From: UBA8106 sp964569695
Lineage (GTDB): Bacteria > Acidobacteriota > Vicinamibacteria > Vicinamibacterales > UBA823
Direction of reading: 5' to 3'
Length of the DNA stretch: 64,000 bases
Assembly (NCBI GenBank): GCA_964569695.1
Contig: CAZMUA010000017.1
Span: 1 to 64,000, forward strand
Shown here: piece after piece, positions 18,828 to 27,448 of the stretch
Position numbering within the stretch: the stretch's first letter is position 1
Layout: each line of letters opens with the position of its first letter
Translations under genes and position numbers: made by a program
Notes under the pieces: model-generated
Database searches by the model: none
What the model was told of the DNA's origin: nothing
Seen by the model: the letters and a program-made list of their open reading frames with translations, nothing else

Positions 18828-19421
18828 TTGGACGAAGAGAGCAGAACCTCAGACCTACCAAGCCGGGATACTGCGTGGGCATTGTTGACGGAGTATACGA
18901 AGAGTGAAAGCTTACGGAAGCACGCGCTTGCTGTTGAGATTGCGGTGTGTGGTTATGCTAGGAAGTTTGGGGAAGATGAAAATCTATGGGGTTTAGTTGG
19001 GTTGTTACACGATTTCGACTACGAGCGTTGGCCCAGCCTGGAAGACCACCCGTATCGCGGTGCGGAGATCCTACGCGAGCGTGGATACCCTGAAGTGTTG
19101 ATTCGCGCGATCATGTCCCATTCTGATGAGACTGGGGTTGTTAGACAGTCGCGCCTTGAGCACACACTGTTCGCGTGCGACGAGTTGGCTGGTTTTATTA
19201 CGGCCGCAGCATTAGTTCGTCCGTCTAAAAGTGTGCTTGATTTGGAAGCTAAATCGGTCAAGAAGCGGATGAAAGATAAAGCGTTTGCCCGTGGCGTTAG
19301 TCGGGATGATTTGCGTCAGGGTGCCGAGGAACTCGGATTAAGTCTTGATGAGCACATCACGAATGTCATTACCTCTATGCGCTCATCGGCGGAAACACTG
19401 GGACTTAAGGGCTCGCTCTAG
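18828..19421 (+). CDS. HD-domain phosphohydrolase
   Basis: 197 residues. An HD domain with a first histidine (RKHALAVE, near residue 32), the HDFDYERWP doublet near 64, a third histidine in MSHSDETG and a later CDE. Such proteins hydrolyse phosphomonoesters or nucleotides; the substrate is unknown. The TTG start sits immediately after the stop of the transporter gene and is preceded by a strong GGGATGGAG, so translation is likely coupled. It lies between two transporter paralogues. Confidence 0.8.
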   Translation: MDEESRTSDLPSRDTAWALLTEYTKSESLRKHALAVEIAVCGYARKFGEDENLWGLVGLLHDFDYERWPSLEDHPYRGAEILRERGYPEVLIRAIMSHSDETGVVRQSRLEHTLFACDELAGFITAAALVRPSKSVLDLEAKSVKKRMKDKAFARGVSRDDLRQGAEELGLSLDEHITNVITSMRSSAETLGLKGSL

Positions 19422-19485
19422 TACGTCGTCAGACTCATTGTTAAATCCATTGGTTACTTAGTCAGTTAATGTTTAATTGGCTATC

Positions 19486-19507
19486 GTTTAAAAGATCTCA
19501 TTTAAAC
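19486..19507. repeat. Inverted repeat upstream of transporter copy 2
   Basis: GTTTAAA and TTTAAAC form a perfect 7-bp inverted repeat with an 8-base spacer, in the 128-base gap before the second symporter gene. It could be an operator or a weak hairpin. AT-rich repeats of this size can occur by chance. Confidence 0.35.
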
Positions 19508-19549
19508 AGAGTAAGGTGATTGCGGTCAGTTGTTATTCGATTCAACACC

Positions 19550-20812
19550 ATGGCTCTACAAACAAAGATTCTGCTAGGACTCATCGTTGGTGTAGTGTCC
19601 GGAATCGCCATCAATATCTTGACAGGTGGTGCCGCTGGCACGGAGCAGTTTGTCAGCTCGGTCACTGAACCAATCGGGCGCGTGTGGTTGAACGCGTTGA
19701 TGATGCTTGTGATTCCAGTAGTAATCTCGACACTGTCAACTGGAATTGCAGGGTTAGGCAGCCTGAAGCGGCTTGGACGGATTGGCAGCCTCTCATTATT
19801 GAGTATGTTAACTATCTCAATGGTCGCTGCGTTGCTTGGCCTTGGCCTGGTGAACCTTGCGAAGCCAGGTGAAGGTCTAAATCCGGCAGTCACTGAACGG
19901 CTCATCGAAACCTATCAGGGTGACTCGGATGCGATGGGATTAGCTGAAGGTGCCTTTGGAATGGAACTGTTCGTACAGATTGTCCCGCGTAATCCGGTCC
20001 AGGCTGCGGCCAATGGTGAGATGCTTGCAGTGATTTTTTTCACCTTAATGATCGGGATTGGGTTGACTATCGTACCGAAGGAAAAAGCACAGCCGTTGCT
20101 TAATTTTCTTGAAAGCCTGGGTCACGTTACCGTCGGTCTTATTGGCTTGGTGATGAAGGTGGCGCCCCTCGGTGTGGCCTGTTTGATTTTCAGTGTAACG
20201 GCGCGCTTTGGCTTCGAAATCATTTTTAATCTTATTAAGTACATGACGACCGTTGTCGGTGGCCTGGCCCTCTTTTTTGTTGTGGGCTACTGGTTGGTTG
20301 TGAAGTTTATTGCCAAGCGTAATCCAGTCGAGTTCATGCGACGAACCCGGGTCGTCTTCTTGACTGGATTTTCCACCTCGTCTAGTACTGCGACATTACC
20401 GACTACCATGCGCGTTGCAAAGGAGGAGCTAGGGATTTCCAATGCCGTGGCTGGATTCGTTTTGCCACTCGGCGCGGTTATCCATATGCCAGGCTCGTCT
20501 CTATTTGGAGTTGTAACGATTCTCTTTATCGCGCAGGTGTTTGGTGTTGATCTTTCATTGGGCAGTCAGTTAATTGTGCTCTTGATGTCTCTAGTGTCGT
20601 CGATTGGTGCGGCTGCTGTACCTGGCGCTGTGATTCCACTATTGATGATGGTGCTTGCTATGGTGGGAGTGCCGGTAGAAGGCATTGCGATCATGCTTGG
20701 TGTGGATAGAATTCTTGATATGTGTCGCACCCCGTTGAATGTGATTGGTGACCTTGTGATTGCCACCATCGTGGATCGCATCGAGAGCGAGTCGTCCTCT
20801 CGTATAGGCTAA
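19550..20812 (+). CDS. DAACS-family symporter, copy 2, with altered TM7 ion-binding motif
   Basis: 420 residues, closely related to copy 1 along its whole length, with a 66-base stretch of perfect DNA identity (20168-20233 against 18165-18230). The TM8 substrate residues are kept (DRILDMCRTPLNVIGD), and HP1 reads STSSSTATLP. In TM7, however, the NMDGT motif, which binds sodium in GltPh, is HMPGS, and the following residues differ from copy 1. Coupling ion or substrate has probably changed. ATG at 19550 is chosen by alignment with copy 1; an upstream start would add ten unconserved residues. Confidence 0.9.
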   Translation: MALQTKILLGLIVGVVSGIAINILTGGAAGTEQFVSSVTEPIGRVWLNALMMLVIPVVISTLSTGIAGLGSLKRLGRIGSLSLLSMLTISMVAALLGLGLVNLAKPGEGLNPAVTERLIETYQGDSDAMGLAEGAFGMELFVQIVPRNPVQAAANGEMLAVIFFTLMIGIGLTIVPKEKAQPLLNFLESLGHVTVGLIGLVMKVAPLGVACLIFSVTARFGFEIIFNLIKYMTTVVGGLALFFVVGYWLVVKFIAKRNPVEFMRRTRVVFLTGFSTSSSTATLPTTMRVAKEELGISNAVAGFVLPLGAVIHMPGSSLFGVVTILFIAQVFGVDLSLGSQLIVLLMSLVSSIGAAAVPGAVIPLLMMVLAMVGVPVEGIAIMLGVDRILDMCRTPLNVIGDLVIATIVDRIESESSSRIG

Positions 20813-20845
20813 GGTTGATGCAGACTCTGTTATGATTTCTGAAGT

Positions 20846-22051
20846 ATGCCTAATCGTGACGTTGTTATCCTGAGTGCGGTTAGAACCCCTATCGGAAAAT
20901 ACGGTGGGTCGTTCAAGGACGTGCATCCCACCGAGTTGGGTGCAGTAGCTGCCCGCGCGGCCATTGAAAGTGCTGGGATTGAACCCTCAGAGGTGGACGA
21001 AGTCTGGATTGGACACGGTCGGCAAGCAGGGTCGGGTCCAAACCCAGCCCGTCAGGTGGCTTTTCGTGCCGGATTACCGGACACCGTGGTAGCTCAGACC
21101 ATTAATAAGGCCTGCGCATCTGGTCTGCAGGCGTTGGCTAGTGGGGCCCAAGCGATACTACTTGGTGAAGCTGATGTGGTCCTAGTTGGTGGAATTGAGT
21201 CAATGAGCCGCATGCCACACATGATCGATTCGAGCGCCGCTCGATGGGGTCATCGGATGGGACATGTTGCCCTAGTCGACGTGATGTATCGAGATGGGTT
21301 TCGCTGTCCATTGTCGAACCTTATTATGGGCGAGACGGCCGAGGTGTTGGCTCGTCAATACGGCATCACTCGTGCAGACTCAGATAGTTACGCGCTCGAA
21401 AGTCAGCGCCGGGCCGAAGTGGCCATCAAGGCCGGAAAGTTTCGAGATGAGATTGTTCCCGTCGAAGTAACTGGTCGTAACGGTGAGACCGAAACAATCG
21501 ATAGTGACGAGCATCCGAGATTTGGCCTGACGATCAAGTCACTCAAAAAATTAACACCAGTGTTTGATGAAGTGGAAGGGCAACCTGGCATCGTGACGGC
21601 TGGATCTTCTTCAGGCATTACCGACGGTGGTGCTGCATTGATGCTGACGACTGCTGATCGGGCAAAACTTATGGGGCGCGTGCCTTTGGCGAAATTATCA
21701 GGTTGGGCCAGTGCGGGTGTGGATCCACGCATTATGGGGATTGGTCCAGTTCCGGCAATTCACAAACTGTGTCAACGTTTGGATTTACCGGTAGATGCTT
21801 TCGACTTGGTTGAACTGAATGAAGCATTTGCGGCGCAGGTCTTGGCGGTGTTACGTGATGTTCCAATCAATCTGGATCGATTGAATGTTAACGGTGGTGC
21901 GATAGCTCTGGGACATCCTATCGGCTGCACGGGATCTAGAATTGTTGTAACCCTGCTGCACGAAATGCGAAGGCGGGCAGCATTACGAGGGTTGGCGACT
22001 CTTTGTGTGAGTGGTGGAATGGGCATGGCTCTAGCCGTTGAGCGTCCGTGA
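20846..22051 (+). CDS. atoB: Acetyl-CoA acetyltransferase / 3-oxoacyl-CoA thiolase
   Basis: 401 residues. The acyl-accepting cysteine is C90 in NKACASGLQ. The NEAFAAQ motif, GHPIGCTGSR with the catalytic histidine, and the second cysteine in LCVSGGMGMAL are all present. It condenses or cleaves CoA thioesters: acetoacetyl-CoA, or longer 3-oxoacyl-CoA. It is not next to the box cluster 8 kb away, but could cleave 3-oxoadipyl-CoA made there. Substrate length cannot be told from sequence. TATGAT lies 9 bases before the ATG and there is no clear ribosome-binding site. Confidence 0.93.
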   Translation: MPNRDVVILSAVRTPIGKYGGSFKDVHPTELGAVAARAAIESAGIEPSEVDEVWIGHGRQAGSGPNPARQVAFRAGLPDTVVAQTINKACASGLQALASGAQAILLGEADVVLVGGIESMSRMPHMIDSSAARWGHRMGHVALVDVMYRDGFRCPLSNLIMGETAEVLARQYGITRADSDSYALESQRRAEVAIKAGKFRDEIVPVEVTGRNGETETIDSDEHPRFGLTIKSLKKLTPVFDEVEGQPGIVTAGSSSGITDGGAALMLTTADRAKLMGRVPLAKLSGWASAGVDPRIMGIGPVPAIHKLCQRLDLPVDAFDLVELNEAFAAQVLAVLRDVPINLDRLNVNGGAIALGHPIGCTGSRIVVTLLHEMRRRAALRGLATLCVSGGMGMALAVERP

Positions 22052-22118
22052 CGTACTCCTAAGATTCCAGGCTTGATAAGGATTATGAAAATCGCCGAAA
22101 GTTCTTACCGTGCGAGTA

Positions 22119-22149
22119 TTGACAGCCTCTTTATACCCTCATGTACAAT
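22119..22149 (+). promoter_or_regulatory. Candidate folE promoter giving a leaderless mRNA
   Basis: A perfect TTGACA (22119-22124) and TACAAT (22144-22149) are 19 bases apart. Transcription from here would begin about 6-7 bases downstream, at or next to the ATG at 22156, and would exclude the ATG at 22141. No Shine-Dalgarno sequence precedes either ATG. Confidence 0.5.
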
Positions 22150-22761
22150 AAACAGATGCTGGAAGTCATACGCAGGTTGCTAGCCGATCTTGGGGAAGAT
22201 CCATCACGAGAAGGCCTTCTTAAGACACCAGAGCGTGTTGAGCGCTCGTTAAAATTCCTAACGAGCGGTTATCAGAAAGATGTCGATGAAGTCTTAAACG
22301 GTGCATTGTTTACCGTTGATTATACGGAGATGGTTATTGTTAAGGATATCGATTTCTATTCACTCTGCGAGCATCATCTTCTGCCGTTTTTCGGTAAGTG
22401 TCACGTAGCCTACCTGCCTACCAATCAAGTGATCGGGTTAAGTAAGATTCCTCGGATTGTGGAGATCTTTAGTCGTCGACTGCAAGTGCAAGAACGATTA
22501 ACGAATGAAATTGCTGAGACGATTAGAGAGAAAATCAATCCACTCGGTGTTGCAGTAGTTTTAGAGGGCACCCACCTTTGCATGTCAATGCGCGGTGTTG
22601 AAAAGCAGAATTCTACGGCTATAACGAGCGCGATGCTAGGAGTCTTTCGTGACGACGCTCGGACACGTTCAGAGTTTCTCGCACTCATCCGTCAACATGA
22701 GACCTCCATCATATCTCCCTATGTTGGTGAACAAGCCTCCTGTGTTGTCGAGGAGGTATAA
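22141..22761 (+). CDS. folE: GTP cyclohydrolase I (FolE)
   Basis: 206 residues. Zinc ligands C76 and H79 lie in SLCEHHLLPF and C147 in HLCMSMRG; the GLSKIPRIVEIFSRRLQVQERLT block and REGLLKTPERV are typical of FolE. It converts GTP to 7,8-dihydroneopterin triphosphate, the first step of folate synthesis. The start shown is the first ATG, but the promoter-like boxes just upstream fit better with the ATG at 22156 (five residues shorter). It runs into a secreted protein gene six bases downstream. Confidence 0.95.
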   Translation: MYNKQMLEVIRRLLADLGEDPSREGLLKTPERVERSLKFLTSGYQKDVDEVLNGALFTVDYTEMVIVKDIDFYSLCEHHLLPFFGKCHVAYLPTNQVIGLSKIPRIVEIFSRRLQVQERLTNEIAETIREKINPLGVAVVLEGTHLCMSMRGVEKQNSTAITSAMLGVFRDDARTRSEFLALIRQHETSIISPYVGEQASCVVEEV

Positions 22762-22767
22762 GAAAGA

Positions 22768-23388
22768 ATGACGGGTGATAGCCCAGGACGATTGCTACGA
22801 TTGTGGATAGTTACTTTAATCCTGATAGTGTCTACGGTGAAGCCGGCCTTCGTTCAAGACGCTTCAGAAGCGACTGAGGTGGTCTGTCCTTCAGTTCTCG
22901 GTACCGGTCTTACCACGCAAAGAGAATTCTGTGACATCCTCATTGGTCGAGATCCGCAGGTTGGGGTCAGAGTGGTAATTCCTAGGCAAAGTGGCGAAGC
23001 CCAACTGTCTTTCGACTTATCGAACCGCCATACCTATTCGGAAGAACAAGCTCTCGCAGGTCTAGCGTTCGCACAGTACACCGCGACAATCGGTGTTTTG
23101 ACTTCTGACGGTACATTGCTTTCTCGTGGTGTCATACAAAGCGAATTTCGGAGTATTGAGGACTTGGTTGATCGAGTAGGGGGTGGTGCTGGTCCTGGCG
23201 GGGTGAAAGCGGTTGCGCCGACAGGACTGGTACGGATCGAAGTTAACATTCCTAGCCAAGTGGATTCAGTTGCCATTCTTGGTGAAATTCTCGAAGTGCG
23301 TAGACTGGATGGGCACGATATTTTTACGTCGACTGGGCGACCAATTGCCATTATCAGTAACGTTGAGGTTAGTTATCTTGCTCGTTGA
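22768..23388 (+). CDS. Secreted protein of unknown function
   Basis: 206 residues with a hydrophobic N-terminal segment (about residues 11-29) ending in PAFVQDA, consistent with a Sec signal peptide. The mature part has beta-rich stretches and two early cysteines (VVCPSVL, REFCDIL) that could form a disulfide. A glycine-rich loop (VGGGAGPGG) lies near residue 131. I do not recognise the family. It probably shares a transcript with folE; nothing links the two functions. Confidence 0.65.
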   Translation: MTGDSPGRLLRLWIVTLILIVSTVKPAFVQDASEATEVVCPSVLGTGLTTQREFCDILIGRDPQVGVRVVIPRQSGEAQLSFDLSNRHTYSEEQALAGLAFAQYTATIGVLTSDGTLLSRGVIQSEFRSIEDLVDRVGGGAGPGGVKAVAPTGLVRIEVNIPSQVDSVAILGEILEVRRLDGHDIFTSTGRPIAIISNVEVSYLAR

Positions 23389-23396
23389 GCAGGCTT

Positions 23397-23412
23397 CGTG
23401 AAGTTATTCACG
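23397..23412 (+). terminator. Hairpin just after the secreted protein gene
   Basis: CGTGAA and TTCACG form a perfect 6-bp stem around the loop GTTA, nine bases after the stop codon. There is no T-run, so it would be a weak intrinsic terminator or an mRNA 3' end stabiliser. Confidence 0.35.
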
Positions 23413-23491
23413 GCAGTTGATAATCGACGTTGCAATCTGATTTGTATGCCGTGATATTTTGTGATCCTAGCAATTTGACCCCTCCTTGGTT

Positions 23492-23512
23492 TCAATATCA
23501 CAGAAATATTGA
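23492..23512. promoter_or_regulatory. Operator-like inverted repeat upstream of ypdA
   Basis: TCAATAT and ATATTGA form a perfect 7-bp inverted repeat with a 7-base centre, 116 bases before the ypdA start. The size and symmetry suit a dimeric repressor or activator site. No regulator gene is adjacent. Confidence 0.35.
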
Positions 23513-23628
23513 CTGAGTAGTAGCGAAGATATTTAAACTCATGAAAGTAGCGAACATCAATTTCGTTGATTTATTTAAGGCGGATATGACCCTTGCCCAT
23601 TGATGTCACCAAAGAAGGTCGACAGAGT

Positions 23629-24633
23629 ATGCATGTGCACGATGTCATCGTCGTGGGAGCTGGTCCTTCGGGATTGGCTGCTGCAATTGCAGCACAACAG
23701 TGTGGGCTCGATTACAAGGTCTTGGAGCAGGGACTTCTAGTTAATTCCATCTTTCATTTTCCTGTAAATATGAGGTTTTTCACGACACCCGAATTACTGG
23801 AAATTGGCGGACTTCCCTTTGTGACGCCGTACGATAAGCCAACACGCCAGGAAGCCCTTCGTTACTATCGTCGGGTCACTGACTGCTATCAGCTGAATAT
23901 TGAACTTGGGGAATCAGTAATTGACCTGAAATCGCCAGAAGCGACTTCGAGGGATGAGTTTACAGTCGAAACACAATCAGAAGGTAAAGGGAAGCGGCAG
24001 TTTTATAGCCGTACGGTGGTGCTTGCACTTGGCTGCTACGATGATCCCAACCGTTTGAGTATTCCTGGTGAAGACTTGCCGCATGTGTCGCACTATTACA
24101 GTGAACCGCATGCTTATTATCGTAAACAGGTCATCGTTGTTGGTGGGAAGAATTCCGCTGCTGAAGCTGCACTTGAGTTGTATCGTGCCGGTGCAAAAGT
24201 AACGTTAGTACATCGTCGAGAAGAACTCGGGCAATCGATAAAATACTGGGTGCGACCTGATATTCTGAATCGCATTACGGAAGGGTCCATTGCAGGCTGT
24301 TTTGAAGCGCAGGTTGTCGAGATTCGTGTGGGTGAGGTCGTCATTGAACACTCGGGAAAACTACATACATTACCGGCTGAGGCGGTCTTCTTATTGACGG
24401 GTTATCGGACTGATACGAGCTTGATGAGCCAGGCCGGGGTGCGGATTGCCTCGGACACTTATATTCCTGAGCATGACCCTGCTACGTTTGAAACCAACGT
24501 TGATGGTCTCTACATTATTGGGACTGCAATAACTGGTATTCACAGTGGTCGTATTTTTATTGAAAACGGTCGATTTCACGGTCAAGTAGCGATCAAACAG
24601 ATTCTAAAACGATTCAACCGCCAGAAGAATTGA
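23629..24633 (+). CDS. ypdA: YpdA-family FAD/NAD(P) oxidoreductase (putative bacillithiol disulfide reductase)
   Basis: 334 residues. The FAD-binding VVGAGPSGLAAA is at the N-terminus, and a second dinucleotide fold VVVGGKNSAAEAALELYRAGAKVTLVHR lies near residue 166. There is no thioredoxin-reductase CxxC, as expected for YpdA. YpdA reduces bacillithiol disulfide with NADPH, so the organism probably makes bacillithiol. I choose the ATG at 23629, preceded by GAAGG at good spacing; a TTG at 23593 would add 12 residues. Confidence 0.88.
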   Translation: MHVHDVIVVGAGPSGLAAAIAAQQCGLDYKVLEQGLLVNSIFHFPVNMRFFTTPELLEIGGLPFVTPYDKPTRQEALRYYRRVTDCYQLNIELGESVIDLKSPEATSRDEFTVETQSEGKGKRQFYSRTVVLALGCYDDPNRLSIPGEDLPHVSHYYSEPHAYYRKQVIVVGGKNSAAEAALELYRAGAKVTLVHRREELGQSIKYWVRPDILNRITEGSIAGCFEAQVVEIRVGEVVIEHSGKLHTLPAEAVFLLTGYRTDTSLMSQAGVRIASDTYIPEHDPATFETNVDGLYIIGTAITGIHSGRIFIENGRFHGQVAIKQILKRFNRQKN

Positions 24634-24648
24634 ATATTCAGGGTAAAA

Positions 24649-25281
24649 CTACTGAAGTTGACGGGATTGCGCTGGATAACGTGCGACCAGTAGCTTCATC
24701 TCAAGTAATTCGATGAGTGATTCACACCGCTTGGCAAGCCCTTCGCGTTCAAGCAGTGCCTGTTTCTCTATCGCGTCGATGTCAAGATATTGAGCGAGTG
24801 CATTAACAAGGTCTTCATCGGAGACCGACTTCGGTAATCTTCCTTCAGCGTTTTCATTTTTGGCGCTTTGAGTCAGTAACTCTTCCAGGCGACCACGATT
24901 CCCTTGTACAGCTAAGCGAGTCACTTCGTCTACGGGTTCTGCGATACCATTAACGCGCGCGATTCGATAACCTTGACCATTATCCTCGCCACAGATCTGG
25001 AATTTTTGTAATCCTCTAAGGACAATGTTGTAACGGCCATCTTCTAATGTTTCCGAATGTGTAATCAGTCCGGCGCATCCAATGGAAAACACTGCCGGAC
25101 ACCCTTCATAGTCACTTTCCCAACCTGGTCTGAGTAGGGTCATTCCAACAATTCGATCTCCAAGGAGAGCATCAGTGACCATTTTCTTGAATCGGAGTTC
25201 GAAGATATGTAACGGTAGAAAAACATTTGGAAAGAGCACCGTGTTGGGCAGCGGAAAAATTGGAATAGATGGCGGTAACAT
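24649..25281 (-). CDS. LON N-terminal (substrate-binding) domain protein
   Basis: 210 residues matching only the N-terminal domain of Lon protease: IPIFPLPNTVLFPNVFLPLHIFE at the start, then the GCAGLITHSETLEDGRYNIVLRGLQKF beta-domain. There is no AAA ATPase or Ser-Lys protease domain. Such stand-alone domains are common; they may bind unfolded protein, but their role is unproven. It is convergent with ypdA, sixteen bases apart. Confidence 0.85.
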   Translation of the reverse strand: MLPPSIPIFPLPNTVLFPNVFLPLHIFELRFKKMVTDALLGDRIVGMTLLRPGWESDYEGCPAVFSIGCAGLITHSETLEDGRYNIVLRGLQKFQICGEDNGQGYRIARVNGIAEPVDEVTRLAVQGNRGRLEELLTQSAKNENAEGRLPKSVSDEDLVNALAQYLDIDAIEKQALLEREGLAKRCESLIELLEMKLLVARYPAQSRQLQ

Positions 25282-25452
25282 TAGCGTGACTTTGCAGCGG
25301 TTAAATTCCAGGTGATTTTTATTTCACAAGAGATTCCAAGTTATTACGCATGACTATTTAGTATAGTCGTAGCAATAATTTCGTACGTTCACTCAGAACC
25401 GCTTGTATAAGATTTTAGCACGCTGGGCATGAAAAACTTGCAAGGGAGTAAT

Positions 25453-26367
25453 TCAGGTTAGGGCAGCGTCCGCTTGTTCGTGCGCATGGTATGAACTTCG
25501 GACAAGCGGTCCTGATTCCACGTGTTTGAATCCGAGGTCCTTTGCTATACAAGCCAATTCGTTGAATTCGTCTGGGTGATAGTATCGTGCCACAGGCAAG
25601 TGAGCCGTGGATGGACGCAAATACTGACCGATTGTTAGTCTCTTACAGCCAGTTGCATACAGATCCTGTAAGGTTGCTATTACTTCATTCCAATCTTCCC
25701 CAAGTCCGACCATAAGGCCTGACTTTGTCGGTATAGTTGGTTGAAGGGCATGCGAACGACTCAGCAGTTCCAGTGCTCGATCGTACTTTCCACCCGGTCG
25801 CGCCGTTCGGTAAAGCCGTGATACGGTTTCCAGATTGTGATTTAACACATCGGGCTTACTCTGAAGAATTGTGTCAAGTGGTTCTGCCTTACCTTGAAAA
25901 TCAGGGATAAGTACTTCCAACCGACAAGTCGGGTGTAATGCGCGGGTTGCTCGAATCGTTTCTGCGAAGATAGATGCTCCACCATCAGGTAGATCGTCAC
26001 GGTCGACTGAGGTAATCACGGCATAGTTGAGATCGAGCGTGCTAATGGCTTGAGCTATGCGCGCCGGTTCATCGCCGTCGACTTGACCTGGATTACCGTG
26101 CACGACATTACAGTAGCCGCATGCTCGTGTGCAGACATCACCCAGGATCATGAATGTCGCTGTACCGTGGTGCCAACACTCGCCGATGTTCGGGCAGTTG
26201 GCTTCCTCGCAGACAGTGTGCAGGTTTAATGACTGAACGAGATGTTTGAGACGAATATAATTCTTGGTGCCAGGTGCTTTCACCTTAAACCAAGGAGGTT
26301 TGCGTTCTCTTGGTAGTGGATTGTCCGGTATGGGACGGCCACGTTGTAGAGTGACTGGATTCGACAC
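25453..26367 (-). CDS. lipA: Lipoyl synthase (radical SAM)
   Basis: 304 residues. The auxiliary 4Fe-4S cluster cysteines C53, C58 and C64 form C-x4-C-x5-C, and the radical SAM cluster cysteines C79, C83 and C86 form C-x3-C-x2-C. The C-terminal GPLVRSSYHAHE holds the conserved arginine-serine pair. It inserts two sulfurs into the octanoyl chain of lipoate-dependent enzymes such as pyruvate dehydrogenase. lipB is not in the window. No strong promoter is visible. Confidence 0.97.
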   Translation of the reverse strand: MSNPVTLQRGRPIPDNPLPRERKPPWFKVKAPGTKNYIRLKHLVQSLNLHTVCEEANCPNIGECWHHGTATFMILGDVCTRACGYCNVVHGNPGQVDGDEPARIAQAISTLDLNYAVITSVDRDDLPDGGASIFAETIRATRALHPTCRLEVLIPDFQGKAEPLDTILQSKPDVLNHNLETVSRLYRTARPGGKYDRALELLSRSHALQPTIPTKSGLMVGLGEDWNEVIATLQDLYATGCKRLTIGQYLRPSTAHLPVARYYHPDEFNELACIAKDLGFKHVESGPLVRSSYHAHEQADAALT

Positions 26368-26493
26368 CCCTATATGTTATCAAGAGACTTGGAGTTGTGT
26401 GGATAGGAACTTGAAGCCCTCCAAGGATAGGAATACTAAGGGTGTTCAAATATCTTAAACTTGTAGTTTGTTTTACTAAATCTTACCCTGTCA

Positions 26494-27378
26494 GTGATGA
26501 ATGTGTTCTTGATCGATGGCACCTATGAATTGTTTAGGCATTTTTATGCGGTGCCGAATTTCACCAACGCTGCTGGTCAGGAGGTTGGTGCAGTCAGAGG
26601 GGTAGTTCGTTCAGTCTTAAGCATGCTGGAGGACCGCGTAACACATATTGGCGTTGCTACCGATCATGTTGTTGAATCATTCAGAAACAAGATGTGGCCC
26701 GGGTATAAATCTGGTGAGGGCATTGATCCGGAATTGATGTCGCAGTTCCCGCTGCTTGAGCAAGTTCTGACCGCAATGGGGGTGCAAGTGTGGCCAATGA
26801 TCGAATTTGAGGCTGATGATGGATTGGCATCTGGGGCGGCGAAGGCCGCATCTAATCCTGAGGTTGAGCAGGTGTTTATCTGTACTCCAGACAAGGATCT
26901 GGCTCAGTCCGTAGTTGGTACACGAGTTGTGCAATTTGATCGGCGCCTAGCAGAGGTAAGGGATGCTTCAGCGGTCAAGGTGAAATATGGTGTAGGTCCT
27001 GACTCAATCACCGACTACTTAGCACTCACTGGCGATACAGCTGATGGATATCCAGGACTTCCCGGATGGGGCGCTAAGTCGTCGAGCTTGGTACTCGCTC
27101 GATATGGGCATATTGAGTCAATACCGGTTTCGGCAGATGTGTGGGATGTGAAGGTTCGTGGCGCTGCCAAACTTGCAGCGACTTTAGTTAAGAATAGGGA
27201 TCTCGCATTAACATTTCGAGATTTAGCCACGTTACGCACGGATGCGCCTGTGTTCGACACGGTCGATGAATTGAAGTGGGACGGTCCGCGAGAGAATTTT
27301 ATTGATTACTGCACTCAGATGGACGCTCAGGCGATTTACCGCCGCGTCGAACGTCTCGCTATCCAGAGACCAGAGTGA
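26494..27378 (+). CDS. Stand-alone 5'-3' exonuclease (FEN/PIN family)
   Basis: 294 residues resembling the 5' nuclease domain of DNA polymerase I. Metal-binding acidic residues appear in FLIDGTYELFRHFYA, FEADDGLASGA and TPDKDLAQ, and a helix-hairpin-helix-like TADGYPGLPGWGAKSS follows near residue 187. It would cut flap or RNA-DNA substrates in replication and repair. No polymerase domain follows. The start is GTG at 26494 or ATG at 26497; neither has a clear Shine-Dalgarno. Confidence 0.85.
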   Translation: MMNVFLIDGTYELFRHFYAVPNFTNAAGQEVGAVRGVVRSVLSMLEDRVTHIGVATDHVVESFRNKMWPGYKSGEGIDPELMSQFPLLEQVLTAMGVQVWPMIEFEADDGLASGAAKAASNPEVEQVFICTPDKDLAQSVVGTRVVQFDRRLAEVRDASAVKVKYGVGPDSITDYLALTGDTADGYPGLPGWGAKSSSLVLARYGHIESIPVSADVWDVKVRGAAKLAATLVKNRDLALTFRDLATLRTDAPVFDTVDELKWDGPRENFIDYCTQMDAQAIYRRVERLAIQRPE

Positions 27379-27448
27379 CCACTTTATCGAGTTAGAGGTT
27401 TGTGCTTATTGGGAAATGAGTTCGTTGTTATCACGGAGGTGTTGCAGT

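Noticed and set aside
25352..25368. GACTAT/ATAGTC hairpin between lipA and the Lon-N gene
   Set aside because: 6-bp AT-rich stem with no T-run and no clear position relative to a transcript end.
26400..26440. Two direct repeats GGATAGGAA between lipA and the exonuclease gene
   Set aside because: Only nine bases and two copies; chance is sufficient.
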